NCBI GenBank assembly: GCA_965226285.1
Contig: CBDDCQ010000004.1
Span: 11,967 to 75,966 of the forward strand
Direction of reading: 5' to 3'
From: CBDDCQ01 sp965226285
Lineage (GTDB): Bacteria; Bacteroidota; Bacteroidia; Flavobacteriales; Ichthyobacteriaceae
DNA length: 64,000 nt
This document shows positions 27,069-35,081 of the stretch, piece by piece. Numbering within the stretch: the stretch's first letter is position 1; the number at the start of each line of letters is the position of its first letter. The translations under genes and the position numbers were made by a program. Under the pieces are notes generated by a model, which was not told the DNA's origin, did not search any database, and worked only from the letters and a program-made list of their open reading frames with translations.

Positions 27069-29345
27069 ATGACTAATAGAGTGATACCAGAAAGAGATAT
27101 TGAAAATCTATTAGAGCAAAAATTGATAGAGAAAAAATATATATTTGACTTGGGTAATAAGAATAGAAATGTATTTATGCAAAAACCCAAGACACATGAA
27201 GAGAAATATTTACTAAAAGGGTTAAGTCCTGATTATTTAATATACCTAAATAACAAGAGCACCAAACCTAATATTGTAATTGAGGTCAAAAAACCTAACA
27301 TGAACCTTGAGAAAACATTAAATCAAGGATTGGATTATGCACACAAACTTAACGCTGAAATTGTAATAATATATGATGGTATAAATCTTAAATCTTTTTA
27401 TGTAGAGAATAAACAGGTTCTTAAAATAGATGGTTTAGAAATTATTGATATACAAACGATTGATATTTACAAAAAATTTATAGAGCAGGAAACATCTCAT
27501 ATCAATCTCAATAGCACTTTACATATCCAATCTAAGAATGACTTAATAAATGTATTTGATTATGCAAATAAAAAACTAAGATTAGCTGGGATTCAAAAAG
27601 GTATTGAAAGATTTACAGAATTTTCGAATTTGTTATTTTTAAAATTAATCAGCGAAGGTAACGAAATTGTAAATGAAAATATACCAGAGCATATTAGATG
27701 GGGAACATATAAAAATAAAAGTGGTAGTGAACTACACTCTTATATAAATGATGTAGTTATACCCCAATTAGAAAGTATCTTTAATAGGAATCAACAAAAA
27801 AGTTTGTTTTCTAAGCTACTCATCCAAGATACTAAATATTTAAAACAAATAATAGAAAAATTAGATAAGTTAGAGCTATCTAAGATACAAACCGATATTA
27901 AAGGGGACGCGTTTGAATATTTTATCCAAAAATATAATTCTACTAATAAAGATTTAGGGGAGTACTTTACTCCAAGACATATTGTAAACTTTCTCGTAAA
28001 TATTGCTAAACCTAAATATACAGAGAAAATATACGATCCATTTTGTGGAACAGGTGGCATGTTAATATCTGTTTTTAATTATGTCTATGAAAATTTAAAA
28101 AATAGCAGATTCCTAAACGACTCTACACTCAAAGATTTAAAAGAAAATTCATTATTTGGCTCTGAAATATCATCGACATCTAAGGTTGCAAAGATGAATA
28201 TGATTTTGACGGGTGATGGACACACAAACATTAAACAAGAAGATACATTAAAAAAGCCAATTAAAGAAAAATACGATGTTATTATTACTAATATTCCATT
28301 TAATTTATCTGTTGAGAGTAGTGATTTTTATTATAGCTTAGGTACACAAGATGGAAATTCGCAATGTATAGAACATATTATTAAATCTTTAAAAAGGCAA
28401 CCTAACGCAAGAGCATTTATAATTATACCAGAAGGGTTTTTAAACAATAGTGAATCTTACAATACAAGAAAATTTATAATTGATAACAATATTCTAAAAG
28501 GGATAATATCTCTACCATCCGGGGTATTTCTACCTTACACGGATACTAAAACATCCATACTGGAATTAAAGAGTTTTAATAGCCCAAAGGTAGATAAAGT
28601 TTATTATTTTAAAATTAATAATGATGGTTATACCTTAACTACAAGAAGGAGGCAATTATCAGGTATAAATGATTTAGACGAATTTTTATCATTAGGGAAT
28701 CATTTATATGATAATTACATAGATTACACCGATATATGTGAAGAAACAAATTATTCCCTAATGTATTTTAAGTATATTAAAATTGTCCCTAATGGATATA
28801 TATCACTAAATAAGGTGATTAAAGAGACCAATTTTAGAAATCAAGATTTGTATCCTACACAAACTATTACAAATAGCGAATTTTATGGTGTAAAAATGGG
28901 TGAAGATTTTTGGGGTGATAATTTTATATCTGTAACTTCAGCAAGTAATAAAAATTATAAAGTTATACATCAAAATCATTTTGCGTATAATCCCTCAAGA
29001 ATAAATGTTGGCTCACTTGGGATTAACATAAATGAAAGAAGTTTAGCAGTATCATCGGCATATTTGACTTTTAAAGTTTTTAATAACGATTTTTTGCCTG
29101 ACTATGTTTACCATTATTTAAAAAGCAATGAAGCGATGGAAGAGATAAAAGTAAGATGTTTTGGTTCAGTTAGACAAGCATTAAGATTTGATGATTTAAA
29201 ACAAATGTATATTCCATTGCTACCTAAAGATAAACAGAAAAAAATATGTGACGAAGCAAGAAAAAAATATGATAGTTACATAAAGTGTAAAAAAGAGATT
29301 GATAACTTCGATATAAATAGCGATGAGACCTTAAAATATCCATGA
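27069..29345 (+). CDS. Single-chain restriction-modification-specificity enzyme (type IIG/type I-like)
   Basis: A 758-residue fusion of three restriction functions. Residues 1-150 resemble the HsdR N-terminal nuclease with a PD-(D/E)XK pattern: P54-D55, then E72-V-K74. The middle (about 170-560) is an HsdM-type N6-adenine methyltransferase with YFTPRHIVNFL and the SAM motif DPFCGTGG (about 323-330). The catalytic motif reads TNIPF (about 406-410) instead of the usual NPPF/NPPY. The C-terminal ~200 residues look like a single HsdS target-recognition domain followed by LPKDKQKKICDEARKKY. It would both cut and methylate DNA at an unknown site. The last codons (ETLKYP) lie in the 43-bp direct repeat that bounds the adjacent island. 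Confidence 0.75.
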   Translation: MTNRVIPERDIENLLEQKLIEKKYIFDLGNKNRNVFMQKPKTHEEKYLLKGLSPDYLIYLNNKSTKPNIVIEVKKPNMNLEKTLNQGLDYAHKLNAEIVIIYDGINLKSFYVENKQVLKIDGLEIIDIQTIDIYKKFIEQETSHINLNSTLHIQSKNDLINVFDYANKKLRLAGIQKGIERFTEFSNLLFLKLISEGNEIVNENIPEHIRWGTYKNKSGSELHSYINDVVIPQLESIFNRNQQKSLFSKLLIQDTKYLKQIIEKLDKLELSKIQTDIKGDAFEYFIQKYNSTNKDLGEYFTPRHIVNFLVNIAKPKYTEKIYDPFCGTGGMLISVFNYVYENLKNSRFLNDSTLKDLKENSLFGSEISSTSKVAKMNMILTGDGHTNIKQEDTLKKPIKEKYDVIITNIPFNLSVESSDFYYSLGTQDGNSQCIEHIIKSLKRQPNARAFIIIPEGFLNNSESYNTRKFIIDNNILKGIISLPSGVFLPYTDTKTSILELKSFNSPKVDKVYYFKINNDGYTLTTRRRQLSGINDLDEFLSLGNHLYDNYIDYTDICEETNYSLMYFKYIKIVPNGYISLNKVIKETNFRNQDLYPTQTITNSEFYGVKMGEDFWGDNFISVTSASNKNYKVIHQNHFAYNPSRINVGSLGININERSLAVSSAYLTFKVFNNDFLPDYVYHYLKSNEAMEEIKVRCFGSVRQALRFDDLKQMYIPLLPKDKQKKICDEARKKYDSYIKCKKEIDNFDINSDETLKYP

Positions 29346-29371
29346 AATACTAATAACGAAATAAAATGATA
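29329..29371 (+). repeat. 43-bp direct repeat, left copy (possible attL)
   Basis: Identical over 43 bp to 38017-38059. This copy supplies the last five codons and stop of the single-chain restriction enzyme gene. It has the form expected when a DNA element inserts at the 3' end of a gene and recreates that end. No integrase is present. Confidence 0.75.
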
Positions 29372-29600
29372 TTTTCTAAAATCTAAAATTCCTCTAAAAA
29401 TGCTCATCAACAATATTAAATCTATCAAATGGAATGGTCATAGTTGTGCTAATTGGGGCGTTTTTTGGCTATAATAAAGCAGCGTTTTATTATTTTTTAT
29501 AGTAAACTATTTATGGGATAGTAATAAAAAAGATTCTGATAATTGGAAAAGATGATTTTTGCAATCAAAAAGGCACGACTTTGAAAGAGGCTTTCAGATG
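29372..29600 (+). pseudogene. Decayed copy of the 3' end of the adenine methyltransferase gene fused to a lipoprotein-gene fragment
   Basis: 29372-29535 is a degraded copy of 35774-35935: it encodes MLINNIKSIKWNGHSCANWG, matching that methyltransferase's C-terminus, then stops and frameshifts. 29548-29580 closely matches 37928-37960, the start of the truncated lipoprotein gene, with the MjaI-like genes deleted between them. It is therefore a collapsed duplicate of sequence near the right end of the island. Confidence 0.75.
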
Positions 29601-29859
29601 AAAATAGAAAATAAAATACTTGAATTTTTAAATGAATGTAAGTCTAACAAACACGGCAATAATTTTTTTTTAGATTTGCAAAAAGTTTCTTTAACGCAGT
29701 TATGATTGATCCTATCGCTTACGTCCAATAACGAGATCTAAAGACAACAACGCAAAAATAAATAAATTTATGAAACTGAAAAACAAAAAAACACTGAAAT
29801 ACGCTGAAAAAAGAATTAGGAATTTTTCCAAATCCTAACGCTTCTAATTACATTTAGAA

Positions 29860-29931
29860 GTAAATTTGCAGGAATTAAAGAAGGTTTTTTTAGAAAGGGC
29901 TTTTAATGGAAAATTGATAATAGATAATTAA
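29860..29931 (+). pseudogene. Relic of the 3' end of an hsdS gene (first copy)
   Basis: One frame reads VNLQELKKVFLERAFNGKL then a short tail and stop. This is the typical C-terminal helix of type I specificity subunits (ELKKSILQKAFxGEL pattern). An in-frame stop lies just upstream (29845-29847), so only the tail survives. It ends 11 bp before the AAA ATPase gene. Confidence 0.65.
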
Positions 29932-29942
29932 AAAAAGTAAAG

Positions 29943-31235
29943 ATGGAAAATCATAAGATAAGTATAGAAAACTTGGGACCTATAAAAAAAATTGAAAATT
30001 TTGAGGTTAAAAAAATCAATATTGTAATTGGAGAAAGTGCAAGCGGAAAATCTGTTTTAGCTATGGCAATAGCATTTTTTAACGACAAAGATTTAATAGA
30101 ATTTTTATTAAAAGATTATGGAGTTGAATATGAAGATATTGAATATGAAGAAGATATGAAATACTATGGAAATTCTAAATACTTAATAAGGCAATATTTT
30201 CCAAGCTATAAAGGTTACAAAATTAAATATTTATACTCTGATGATCTTTATATTGAACTAAGAATTAAAACTAAATCAGTAATAAACCCTTCTCCTAAAT
30301 TAAAAGAACTTATAGATAAATCTAGAGAAAAAATAAATAAAGCTAAAAAAGAAATGGAAATAAGGGAAACTTCTGATAAACTTTTTAAATTAATGCAAGA
30401 TAAAGGAGATAAGAATTTAGGAGAAATTAATGAAAATAAATTTTCGTTTGATGATATAGAAATAGAAAATGTAAAAAATATTTTGAAAGAGATTGATATA
30501 AAAACACCGTATCAAATACAACAAGATTTTTTCAAAAAATTAGGTGTTTTGCAGACTGTTTTTATTCCAGCTACCCGTAGTTTTGTATCTGATTTTGATG
30601 AAATGAGACTATGGCATTTAAATAGGCATCACATGGGGTATTACCCTGCGGGTAATAAATCATTGAGAATGTTTTCTGATTCCTATGCTAAATATTTAGG
30701 AGGATTTGAAAAATTAGATAAAAACTATATTTCTTTGATGAGAGGTGATGTTTCAAAAGATGAAGGAGGACGAATAAACTTATCAATAAAAAATCAAAAA
30801 CTTGATATTTCAGAATTGAGCAGTGGACAAAAAGAATTATTTCCTATTATTTTGATTTTGCAAGAGATAGTAAAGAGAAAAGAAAGATGCTTTTTGATTA
30901 TAGAAGAGCCAGAAGCCCATTTGTTTCCAAAGGATCAACGTCTGATTTTTGATACCATTATACAAACCATTAACAAAACAAATTCAAAGGTATTTATTAC
31001 TACTCATAGCCCCTATATGTTGATGAGTGCTAATAACCTTATAGAAGCAGAGAAGAAAAAATACAAAGCATTGAAAGATAAATTTATTGAAACAAATAAT
31101 ATTAGTGTTCATAAGTTATCAGATGGTGGAAGTGAATCTATTTTTGATAAAAAAACCAATTTGATTGATGGGGATTATATAGAAGGAATTGTAGATGAAA
31201 TATGCGAACAGTATGATGAAATTTTGAAGTCTTAA
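29943..31235 (+). CDS. AAA/OLD-type ATPase of a putative two-gene defence module
   Basis: A 430-residue SMC/OLD-like ATPase (AAA_15/AAA_21 type). The Walker A loop is GESASGKSV (30-38); a charged helical insert spans about 110-165; the signature region is SELSSGQKELFPIIL; Walker B is CFLIIEEPEAHLFP; and the switch histidine lies in FITTHSPYML. ATPases of this type act with nucleases or toxins in anti-phage systems such as Gabija, Septu and PARIS. It has no TOPRIM domain. The next gene, 4 bp downstream, encodes a small PD-(D/E)XK-like protein, which suggests an ATPase sensor plus nuclease effector. It lies between hsdS and hsdR relics. I do not recognise the pair as a named system. Confidence 0.75.
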   Translation: MENHKISIENLGPIKKIENFEVKKINIVIGESASGKSVLAMAIAFFNDKDLIEFLLKDYGVEYEDIEYEEDMKYYGNSKYLIRQYFPSYKGYKIKYLYSDDLYIELRIKTKSVINPSPKLKELIDKSREKINKAKKEMEIRETSDKLFKLMQDKGDKNLGEINENKFSFDDIEIENVKNILKEIDIKTPYQIQQDFFKKLGVLQTVFIPATRSFVSDFDEMRLWHLNRHHMGYYPAGNKSLRMFSDSYAKYLGGFEKLDKNYISLMRGDVSKDEGGRINLSIKNQKLDISELSSGQKELFPIILILQEIVKRKERCFLIIEEPEAHLFPKDQRLIFDTIIQTINKTNSKVFITTHSPYMLMSANNLIEAEKKKYKALKDKFIETNNISVHKLSDGGSESIFDKKTNLIDGDYIEGIVDEICEQYDEILKS

Positions 31236-31239
31236 AATT

Positions 31240-31707
31240 ATGAATCAACATTTACAAGCATATATTACTAAATGTAAAAAAGAATATTGTTGCAAAGAAG
31301 AACAAGGTAAAAAAATAGTTTTTAAAGATGGTAAATCGGCTACTTTAACTATTAAAAATGAGAATGGAAACAAGATTTATCGTATTAAAGTTGATGGTTG
31401 TTTAATAAAAGATAAAACGATTAAAAAATGTGATTTTATGGCTTGTTCGGATAAAAATAAAAGAGTAGTTTTGATTGAATTGAAAAGCGAGAGTGATTTA
31501 GACCATAGTTTAGAACAATTTTTAAAAACAATAGAAACCGTAGAATTACATAAAAAGGATTGTTATTGTATTTTAGTTTCTGCTAAAAATTTTCCCAAAA
31601 AAGGAAATAAACGACAACCATTTTTACAAGAAATGAGCAAAAATTTTGGTAAAAATTATCAACATTATACTAAATCTACATCAGTTCAATGGAGCGATAT
31701 TTTTTAA
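31240..31707 (+). CDS. Small PD-(D/E)XK-like protein, putative nuclease effector
   Basis: A 155-residue protein directly after the AAA ATPase (4-bp gap). Residues 62-82 read IKKCDFMACSDKNKRVVLIELK: D65 followed by a strand with E80-L-K82 fits the D...ExK active site of PD-(D/E)XK nucleases. The flanking predicted strands and the helix SDLDHSLEQFLKTIE fit the same fold. There is also an N-terminal CxxxxxCC patch (about 12-18). No signal peptide or membrane segment. Proposed role: nuclease effector or accessory to the ATPase. The assignment rests on motif pattern and operon position alone. Confidence 0.55.
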   Translation: MNQHLQAYITKCKKEYCCKEEQGKKIVFKDGKSATLTIKNENGNKIYRIKVDGCLIKDKTIKKCDFMACSDKNKRVVLIELKSESDLDHSLEQFLKTIETVELHKKDCYCILVSAKNFPKKGNKRQPFLQEMSKNFGKNYQHYTKSTSVQWSDIF

Positions 31708-31748
31708 TTTGAATTTTAAAATTTGACAATAAAAATGAACGAAGCACA
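31707..31748 (+). repeat. 42-bp direct repeat spanning an hsdR start, first copy
   Basis: Identical over 42 bp to 34857-34898. Both copies contain the leader and first codons of an hsdR-like gene (ATG at 31735 and 34885, MNEAQ). The repeat begins at the 3' end of the upstream cargo gene in each case. Confidence 0.85.
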
Positions 31749-31800
31749 GATTATATTTTTGTTCATAAAAATCGTAGATTAGGAGTAATAGAAGTAAAAT
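31735..31800 (+). pseudogene. Relic of the 5' end of an hsdR gene (first copy)
   Basis: Starts MNEAQ, then after a frame change reads FVHKNRRLGVIEVK, the typical strand and E-x-K of the HsdR N-terminal nuclease domain. An intervening deletion removed the preceding ~30 residues, and the rest of the gene is missing. It lies 27 bp after the PD-(D/E)XK-like gene. Confidence 0.65.
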
Positions 31801-31890
31801 ATGAAGAAAAATTTAGTAAATTTGGAGGAGTTAAAGAAGGTATTTTTGGAAAGGGCTTTTAGGGGACAATTGATAATTAAAATTAAGTAA
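31801..31890 (+). pseudogene. Relic of the 3' end of an hsdS gene (second copy)
   Basis: Reads MKKNLVNLEELKKVFLERAF followed by RGQL, a short tail and stop. It is clearly homologous in DNA and protein to the tail at 29860-29931 and ends 5 bp before the ABC-3C operon. The same hsdS-tail/cargo arrangement therefore appears twice. Confidence 0.7.
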
Positions 31891-31895
31891 AGATT

Positions 31896-32834
31896 ATGCC
31901 AAATTACTATTTAGAAGACTTAGATCCTTCAAAATTTGAAGAGTTAGTAGTTGCTATTTGTAATGAAATTTTAGGTATTGGTGTTATATCTTTTGCAAAA
32001 GGTAAAGATGGAGGAAAAGATGCTAAGTTTGAAGGTAAAGCTCAAAAATACCCATCTTCTAAAGATCCTTGGAGTGGAAAATTTGTAATTCAAGCAAAAC
32101 ATACAAGCAATCCTATTGCCTCTTGCTCAGATAGTCACTTTAAAAATATTTTAAAAAAAGAGATAAAAAAAATTAAAAGTTTAGTAGATAAAAATGAAAT
32201 AAATAATTATTTACTCTTTACCAATAGAAAATATACAGCGGTTAATGGAGAAAAATTATTATATCAGATAAAAGATGAAACAGTTTTAAATAATGTAGTT
32301 ATTTTAGGAAAAGAAACCCTCAATAGATATCTTGATTCAAACAAAGGTATTGTAAAACAATTTAGTCTAGGATTACCCGATTTATTTAATTTTAATGATG
32401 AAGAAATAAAAAAAGTATTAATAGAGTTAAAAAAACATTTACCTACTAACAAAAAAGATATTAAGGTGGCTATTGAAAAGGTGAAATATGATTTTTATCA
32501 TATAGAAAAAAAACAAAAAAACCAAAAGAATGAATTAGGACAAGAATACTATGAACAAAGTATGTTAGGAGAATCTTTAAAATATTTTACAGATATAAAA
32601 GACTTTTTAGCTAATCCTATTAATGAAGAGTTTAAAGAATATTATGAGGGAACTGCACATGAATTAAATCAAATTATTTTAATTAAAAGAAGAAATTATG
32701 GGGCTTTTGAAGAATTGTTTGTTTATATTGCTAAAAAAATATGGGAAGGAGAATCTTCTACAAAAATTAGCAAAAGGCATGTAACTATGATTTTACATTA
32801 TATGTATTTTGAATGTTTAATAGGTAAAAAATGA
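31896..32834 (+). CDS. ABC-3C system effector: Mrr-like nuclease domain plus ABC-3C C-terminal domain
   Basis: First gene of a three-gene conflict system. The N-terminal ~150 residues resemble a restriction-endonuclease (Mrr-like) fold: LDPSKFEELVVAICNEI, the KGKDGGKDAKF loop with D38 and D42, and the strand FVIQAKHT with Q66-A-K68. The C-terminal third (about 215-312) matches the helical ABC-three-component C-terminal domain (YYEGTAHELNQIILIKRRNY). In the ABC-3C model, the ABC ATPase and middle component sense invasion and license this effector to act on nucleic acid. It overlaps the next gene by 4 bp (ATGA). Confidence 0.75.
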   Translation: MPNYYLEDLDPSKFEELVVAICNEILGIGVISFAKGKDGGKDAKFEGKAQKYPSSKDPWSGKFVIQAKHTSNPIASCSDSHFKNILKKEIKKIKSLVDKNEINNYLLFTNRKYTAVNGEKLLYQIKDETVLNNVVILGKETLNRYLDSNKGIVKQFSLGLPDLFNFNDEEIKKVLIELKKHLPTNKKDIKVAIEKVKYDFYHIEKKQKNQKNELGQEYYEQSMLGESLKYFTDIKDFLANPINEEFKEYYEGTAHELNQIILIKRRNYGAFEELFVYIAKKIWEGESSTKISKRHVTMILHYMYFECLIGKK

Positions 32835-33064
32835 TTAGACCAGATAGACATACTAATCCAGATATTTCAGTTATTAATATTAGTGTTTTTATATTGCAAT
32901 ATTTAAATAAGTTTTATGATATTGGCTATGATGATTTGATGAATAAAGTTGTAGAAGAACTAGGAAATCAAACCAAAGAAAATTATCCTTATGCTCTTAA
33001 TTTTTTATATCTGTTAGGTAAAATAGAATATATAGAACAATCAGATTCTTTTAAAAAGCTATGA
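32831..33064 (+). CDS. ABC-3C system middle component (type 6-like)
   Basis: A 77-residue protein between effector and ATPase, overlapping both by 4 bp. The start MIRPDRHTNPDISVINISVF and the ending LGKIEYIEQSD are typical of the ABC-3C middle component 6 family, a small winged-helix-like adaptor. It probably bridges the ATPase and the nuclease effector. The family call rests on sequence resemblance and on its position in a complete three-gene set. Confidence 0.75.
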   Translation: MIRPDRHTNPDISVINISVFILQYLNKFYDIGYDDLMNKVVEELGNQTKENYPYALNFLYLLGKIEYIEQSDSFKKL

Positions 33065-34869
33065 AGTTAAGTAAGTTATATTGTAATGATCGTAGATTTA
33101 AAAACATTAAATTTAATTTAAATGGTATTAATGTTATTTATGCAGATGTTCAATCTAAAAAGGAAGATAAAAAGAATTCCCACGATTTAGGAAAAACTAA
33201 ATTTGCAGATATTTTAGATTTTTTATTACTCAAAAAAATTTATAATAACCATTTTTTAAAAAGAGTAAAAGAAAATGAAATATTAGTATTTATAAACCAT
33301 GTTTTTTATTTGGAATTGTATTTAAATTCAGGACAGTATTTAACCATAAAAAGGGCAGTAAATAATAATACTAAAATTTCCTTTTTACTTCAAGAACAAA
33401 CTACAAATGAATTTAAAGCTCCTTTGAATTGGTCTGAAGAAAATATTACAATTGATAAAGCAAAAGATATATTATCAAACTATTTGAAAATAGATTTTTT
33501 TCATGATAAGGATTATGATTATCGTAAATCTATTAGCTATTCTTTGAGGAGACAAGATGACTTTAAAGATGTTTATAAACTAAATAAATTTTCTATGGCA
33601 AAAGATGTTTATTGGAAGCCTTTTATGTTTGATTTGTTAGGATTTAAAGGAAAGCTACTTAAACTAAAATATGATAATGATAAAAAAGTAAAAGAAATTC
33701 AAGATAACATAGATAATTTAAAGAAAGATCTTTTAATAAATATACAAGACAGAGATTATTTTGTAGCTGAAATAGAAAATAAAAAAAATGAAATAGAAGA
33801 AATAGAAAAGCAGATAGATCAATTTAATTTTTACAAAAAGGATAAGCAATTAATTCGTGCAGGGATTGAAAATATAGAAAATAAAATAAGTTTATGGAAT
33901 AAAGATTCTTATAGGTTGAATTATGAAATAGAAAAATTAAAGTCTTCTATAAAGAATAACTTTTCTTTTGATATTAATAAAGTCAAAAAAATATTTGAAG
34001 AGACTTCTATCTATTTTCCAAAGGAATTAACTATTGATTATCAAAATCTTATGGAGTTCAATCAAAAACTGACTGTTGAAAGAAATAAATTATTAAAACA
34101 AACTTTATTAGTTAAAGAAAAAAAACTTAAAGAACTTAATACAAAATTAATATCAATAAATAAAGAGCGTGAGGATTTGTTATCTCATTTGACTGATGCA
34201 GATACTTTTAAAAAATTTAAATATCATCAAAAACAACTGGCAAAGCAAGAAGGAGAGTTGTCTAATTTGAAACAACAATTAGAAAACATAGATAAAATTA
34301 TATATAAGCAACAAGAAATAAGTGATTTAGAAAATAATATTGCCTCTACTGCAAAAGATATAAAAGATATTTTAAATAAAACTGAAACAAACGAAAAATA
34401 CAACGAAATAAGAACATATTTCACACAGTTATATAAAAATGTGATGAATGAAAAAGCTGTATTATCTTTAAAAGTAAACTCAAATGGTAATGTGGATTTT
34501 ATACCTCCAATAGTTAAGTCAAACCAAGATAATTTAGATACAGCTAAAGATGAGGGAAATACTTATAAGAAACTACTTTGTGTTGTTTTTGATATAGCCA
34601 TTATGAAAATTTATAGTAGAGAATCTTATTACCGTTTTATTTACCATGATGATGTTCTATCTCAACAAGATAATGGAGTTAAAACAAGGCTGTTAAAAAT
34701 ACTTCAAAATATAACAAAAGAGACTAATATTCAGTATATACTATCAGTAATAAAATCAGATTTACCTACTAATGATGAAGATAAACCAATTTATTTTTCA
34801 GAGGATAAAATAGTTTTGAAACTTCATGACAAAGATGCATCAGGAACTTTATTTGGATTTGAATTTTAA
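33061..34869 (+). CDS. ABC-3C system ABC ATPase (DUF2326 type)
   Basis: A 602-residue SMC/Rad50-like ATPase. It starts at the ATG that overlaps the middle component. The Walker A-like loop is NSHDLGKTK (39-47), a variant of GxxxxGKT common in this family. A long coiled coil spans about 205-445. The C-terminal DUF2326-like lobe has the signature region EGNTYKKLLCVVFDIAIM and Walker B-like FIYHDDVLSQ. These proteins are thought to sense nucleoprotein states and control the associated nuclease. It completes the operon. The 42-bp repeat that begins the hsdR relic overlaps its last codons. Confidence 0.8.
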   Translation: MKLSKLYCNDRRFKNIKFNLNGINVIYADVQSKKEDKKNSHDLGKTKFADILDFLLLKKIYNNHFLKRVKENEILVFINHVFYLELYLNSGQYLTIKRAVNNNTKISFLLQEQTTNEFKAPLNWSEENITIDKAKDILSNYLKIDFFHDKDYDYRKSISYSLRRQDDFKDVYKLNKFSMAKDVYWKPFMFDLLGFKGKLLKLKYDNDKKVKEIQDNIDNLKKDLLINIQDRDYFVAEIENKKNEIEEIEKQIDQFNFYKKDKQLIRAGIENIENKISLWNKDSYRLNYEIEKLKSSIKNNFSFDINKVKKIFEETSIYFPKELTIDYQNLMEFNQKLTVERNKLLKQTLLVKEKKLKELNTKLISINKEREDLLSHLTDADTFKKFKYHQKQLAKQEGELSNLKQQLENIDKIIYKQQEISDLENNIASTAKDIKDILNKTETNEKYNEIRTYFTQLYKNVMNEKAVLSLKVNSNGNVDFIPPIVKSNQDNLDTAKDEGNTYKKLLCVVFDIAIMKIYSRESYYRFIYHDDVLSQQDNGVKTRLLKILQNITKETNIQYILSVIKSDLPTNDEDKPIYFSEDKIVLKLHDKDASGTLFGFEF

Positions 34870-34898
34870 AATTTGACAATAAAAATGAACGAAGCACA
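34857..34898 (+). repeat. 42-bp direct repeat spanning an hsdR start, second copy
   Basis: Identical to 31707-31748. It includes the last residues of the DUF2326 ATPase and the first codons of an hsdR relic, which shows that the two defence modules share the same right-hand junction. Confidence 0.85.
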
Positions 34899-35007
34899 AA
34901 CCAAATATGATTTAATAAACCCTGCCTTAAAAAAAGCAGGTTGGGGAGTGGTTGAAGATAGCAAAATTTTATTAGAGTTTTTTATTTCAAAAGGAAGGAA
35001 GTCATAG
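34885..35007 (+). pseudogene. Relic of the 5' end of an hsdR gene (second copy)
   Basis: Reads MNEAQTKYDLINPALKKAGW followed by GVVEDSKILLEFFISKGR, then stops. This is the classic N-terminus of type I restriction subunit HsdR. The remaining ~750 residues are missing, so no type I restriction activity comes from it. Confidence 0.8.
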
Positions 35008-35081
35008 ATGAAATAAAAGCAGAAATAAAAAGGTTAAAACGGATTAAAAAACAACAAAATGAAACCACCCTCATTATTTGA
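34995..35081 (+). pseudogene. Coiled-coil C-terminal relic fused out of frame to the hsdR head
   Basis: In the next frame, 34995-35081 reads EVIDEIKAEIKRLKRIKKQQ and ends soon after. It looks like the C-terminal helix of a larger protein, possibly an end of the lost hsdR or hsdM gene joined to the hsdR head by deletion. The parent gene is uncertain. Confidence 0.35.

Larger units (their letters stand above)
29346..29942. other. 597-bp non-coding junction packed with gene relics
   Basis: Holds, in order, the end of the 43-bp repeat, the methyltransferase/lipoprotein relic, a 36-codon ORF at about 29598 (MKIENKILEFLNEC start, unrecognised), about 200 bp of unassigned A/T-rich DNA, and the hsdS tail at 29860-29931. 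No intact gene. Confidence 0.6.

Noticed and set aside
29900..35081. A functional type I restriction-modification system
   Set aside because: Only short hsdS tails and hsdR heads exist; no hsdM, complete hsdS or complete hsdR is present.
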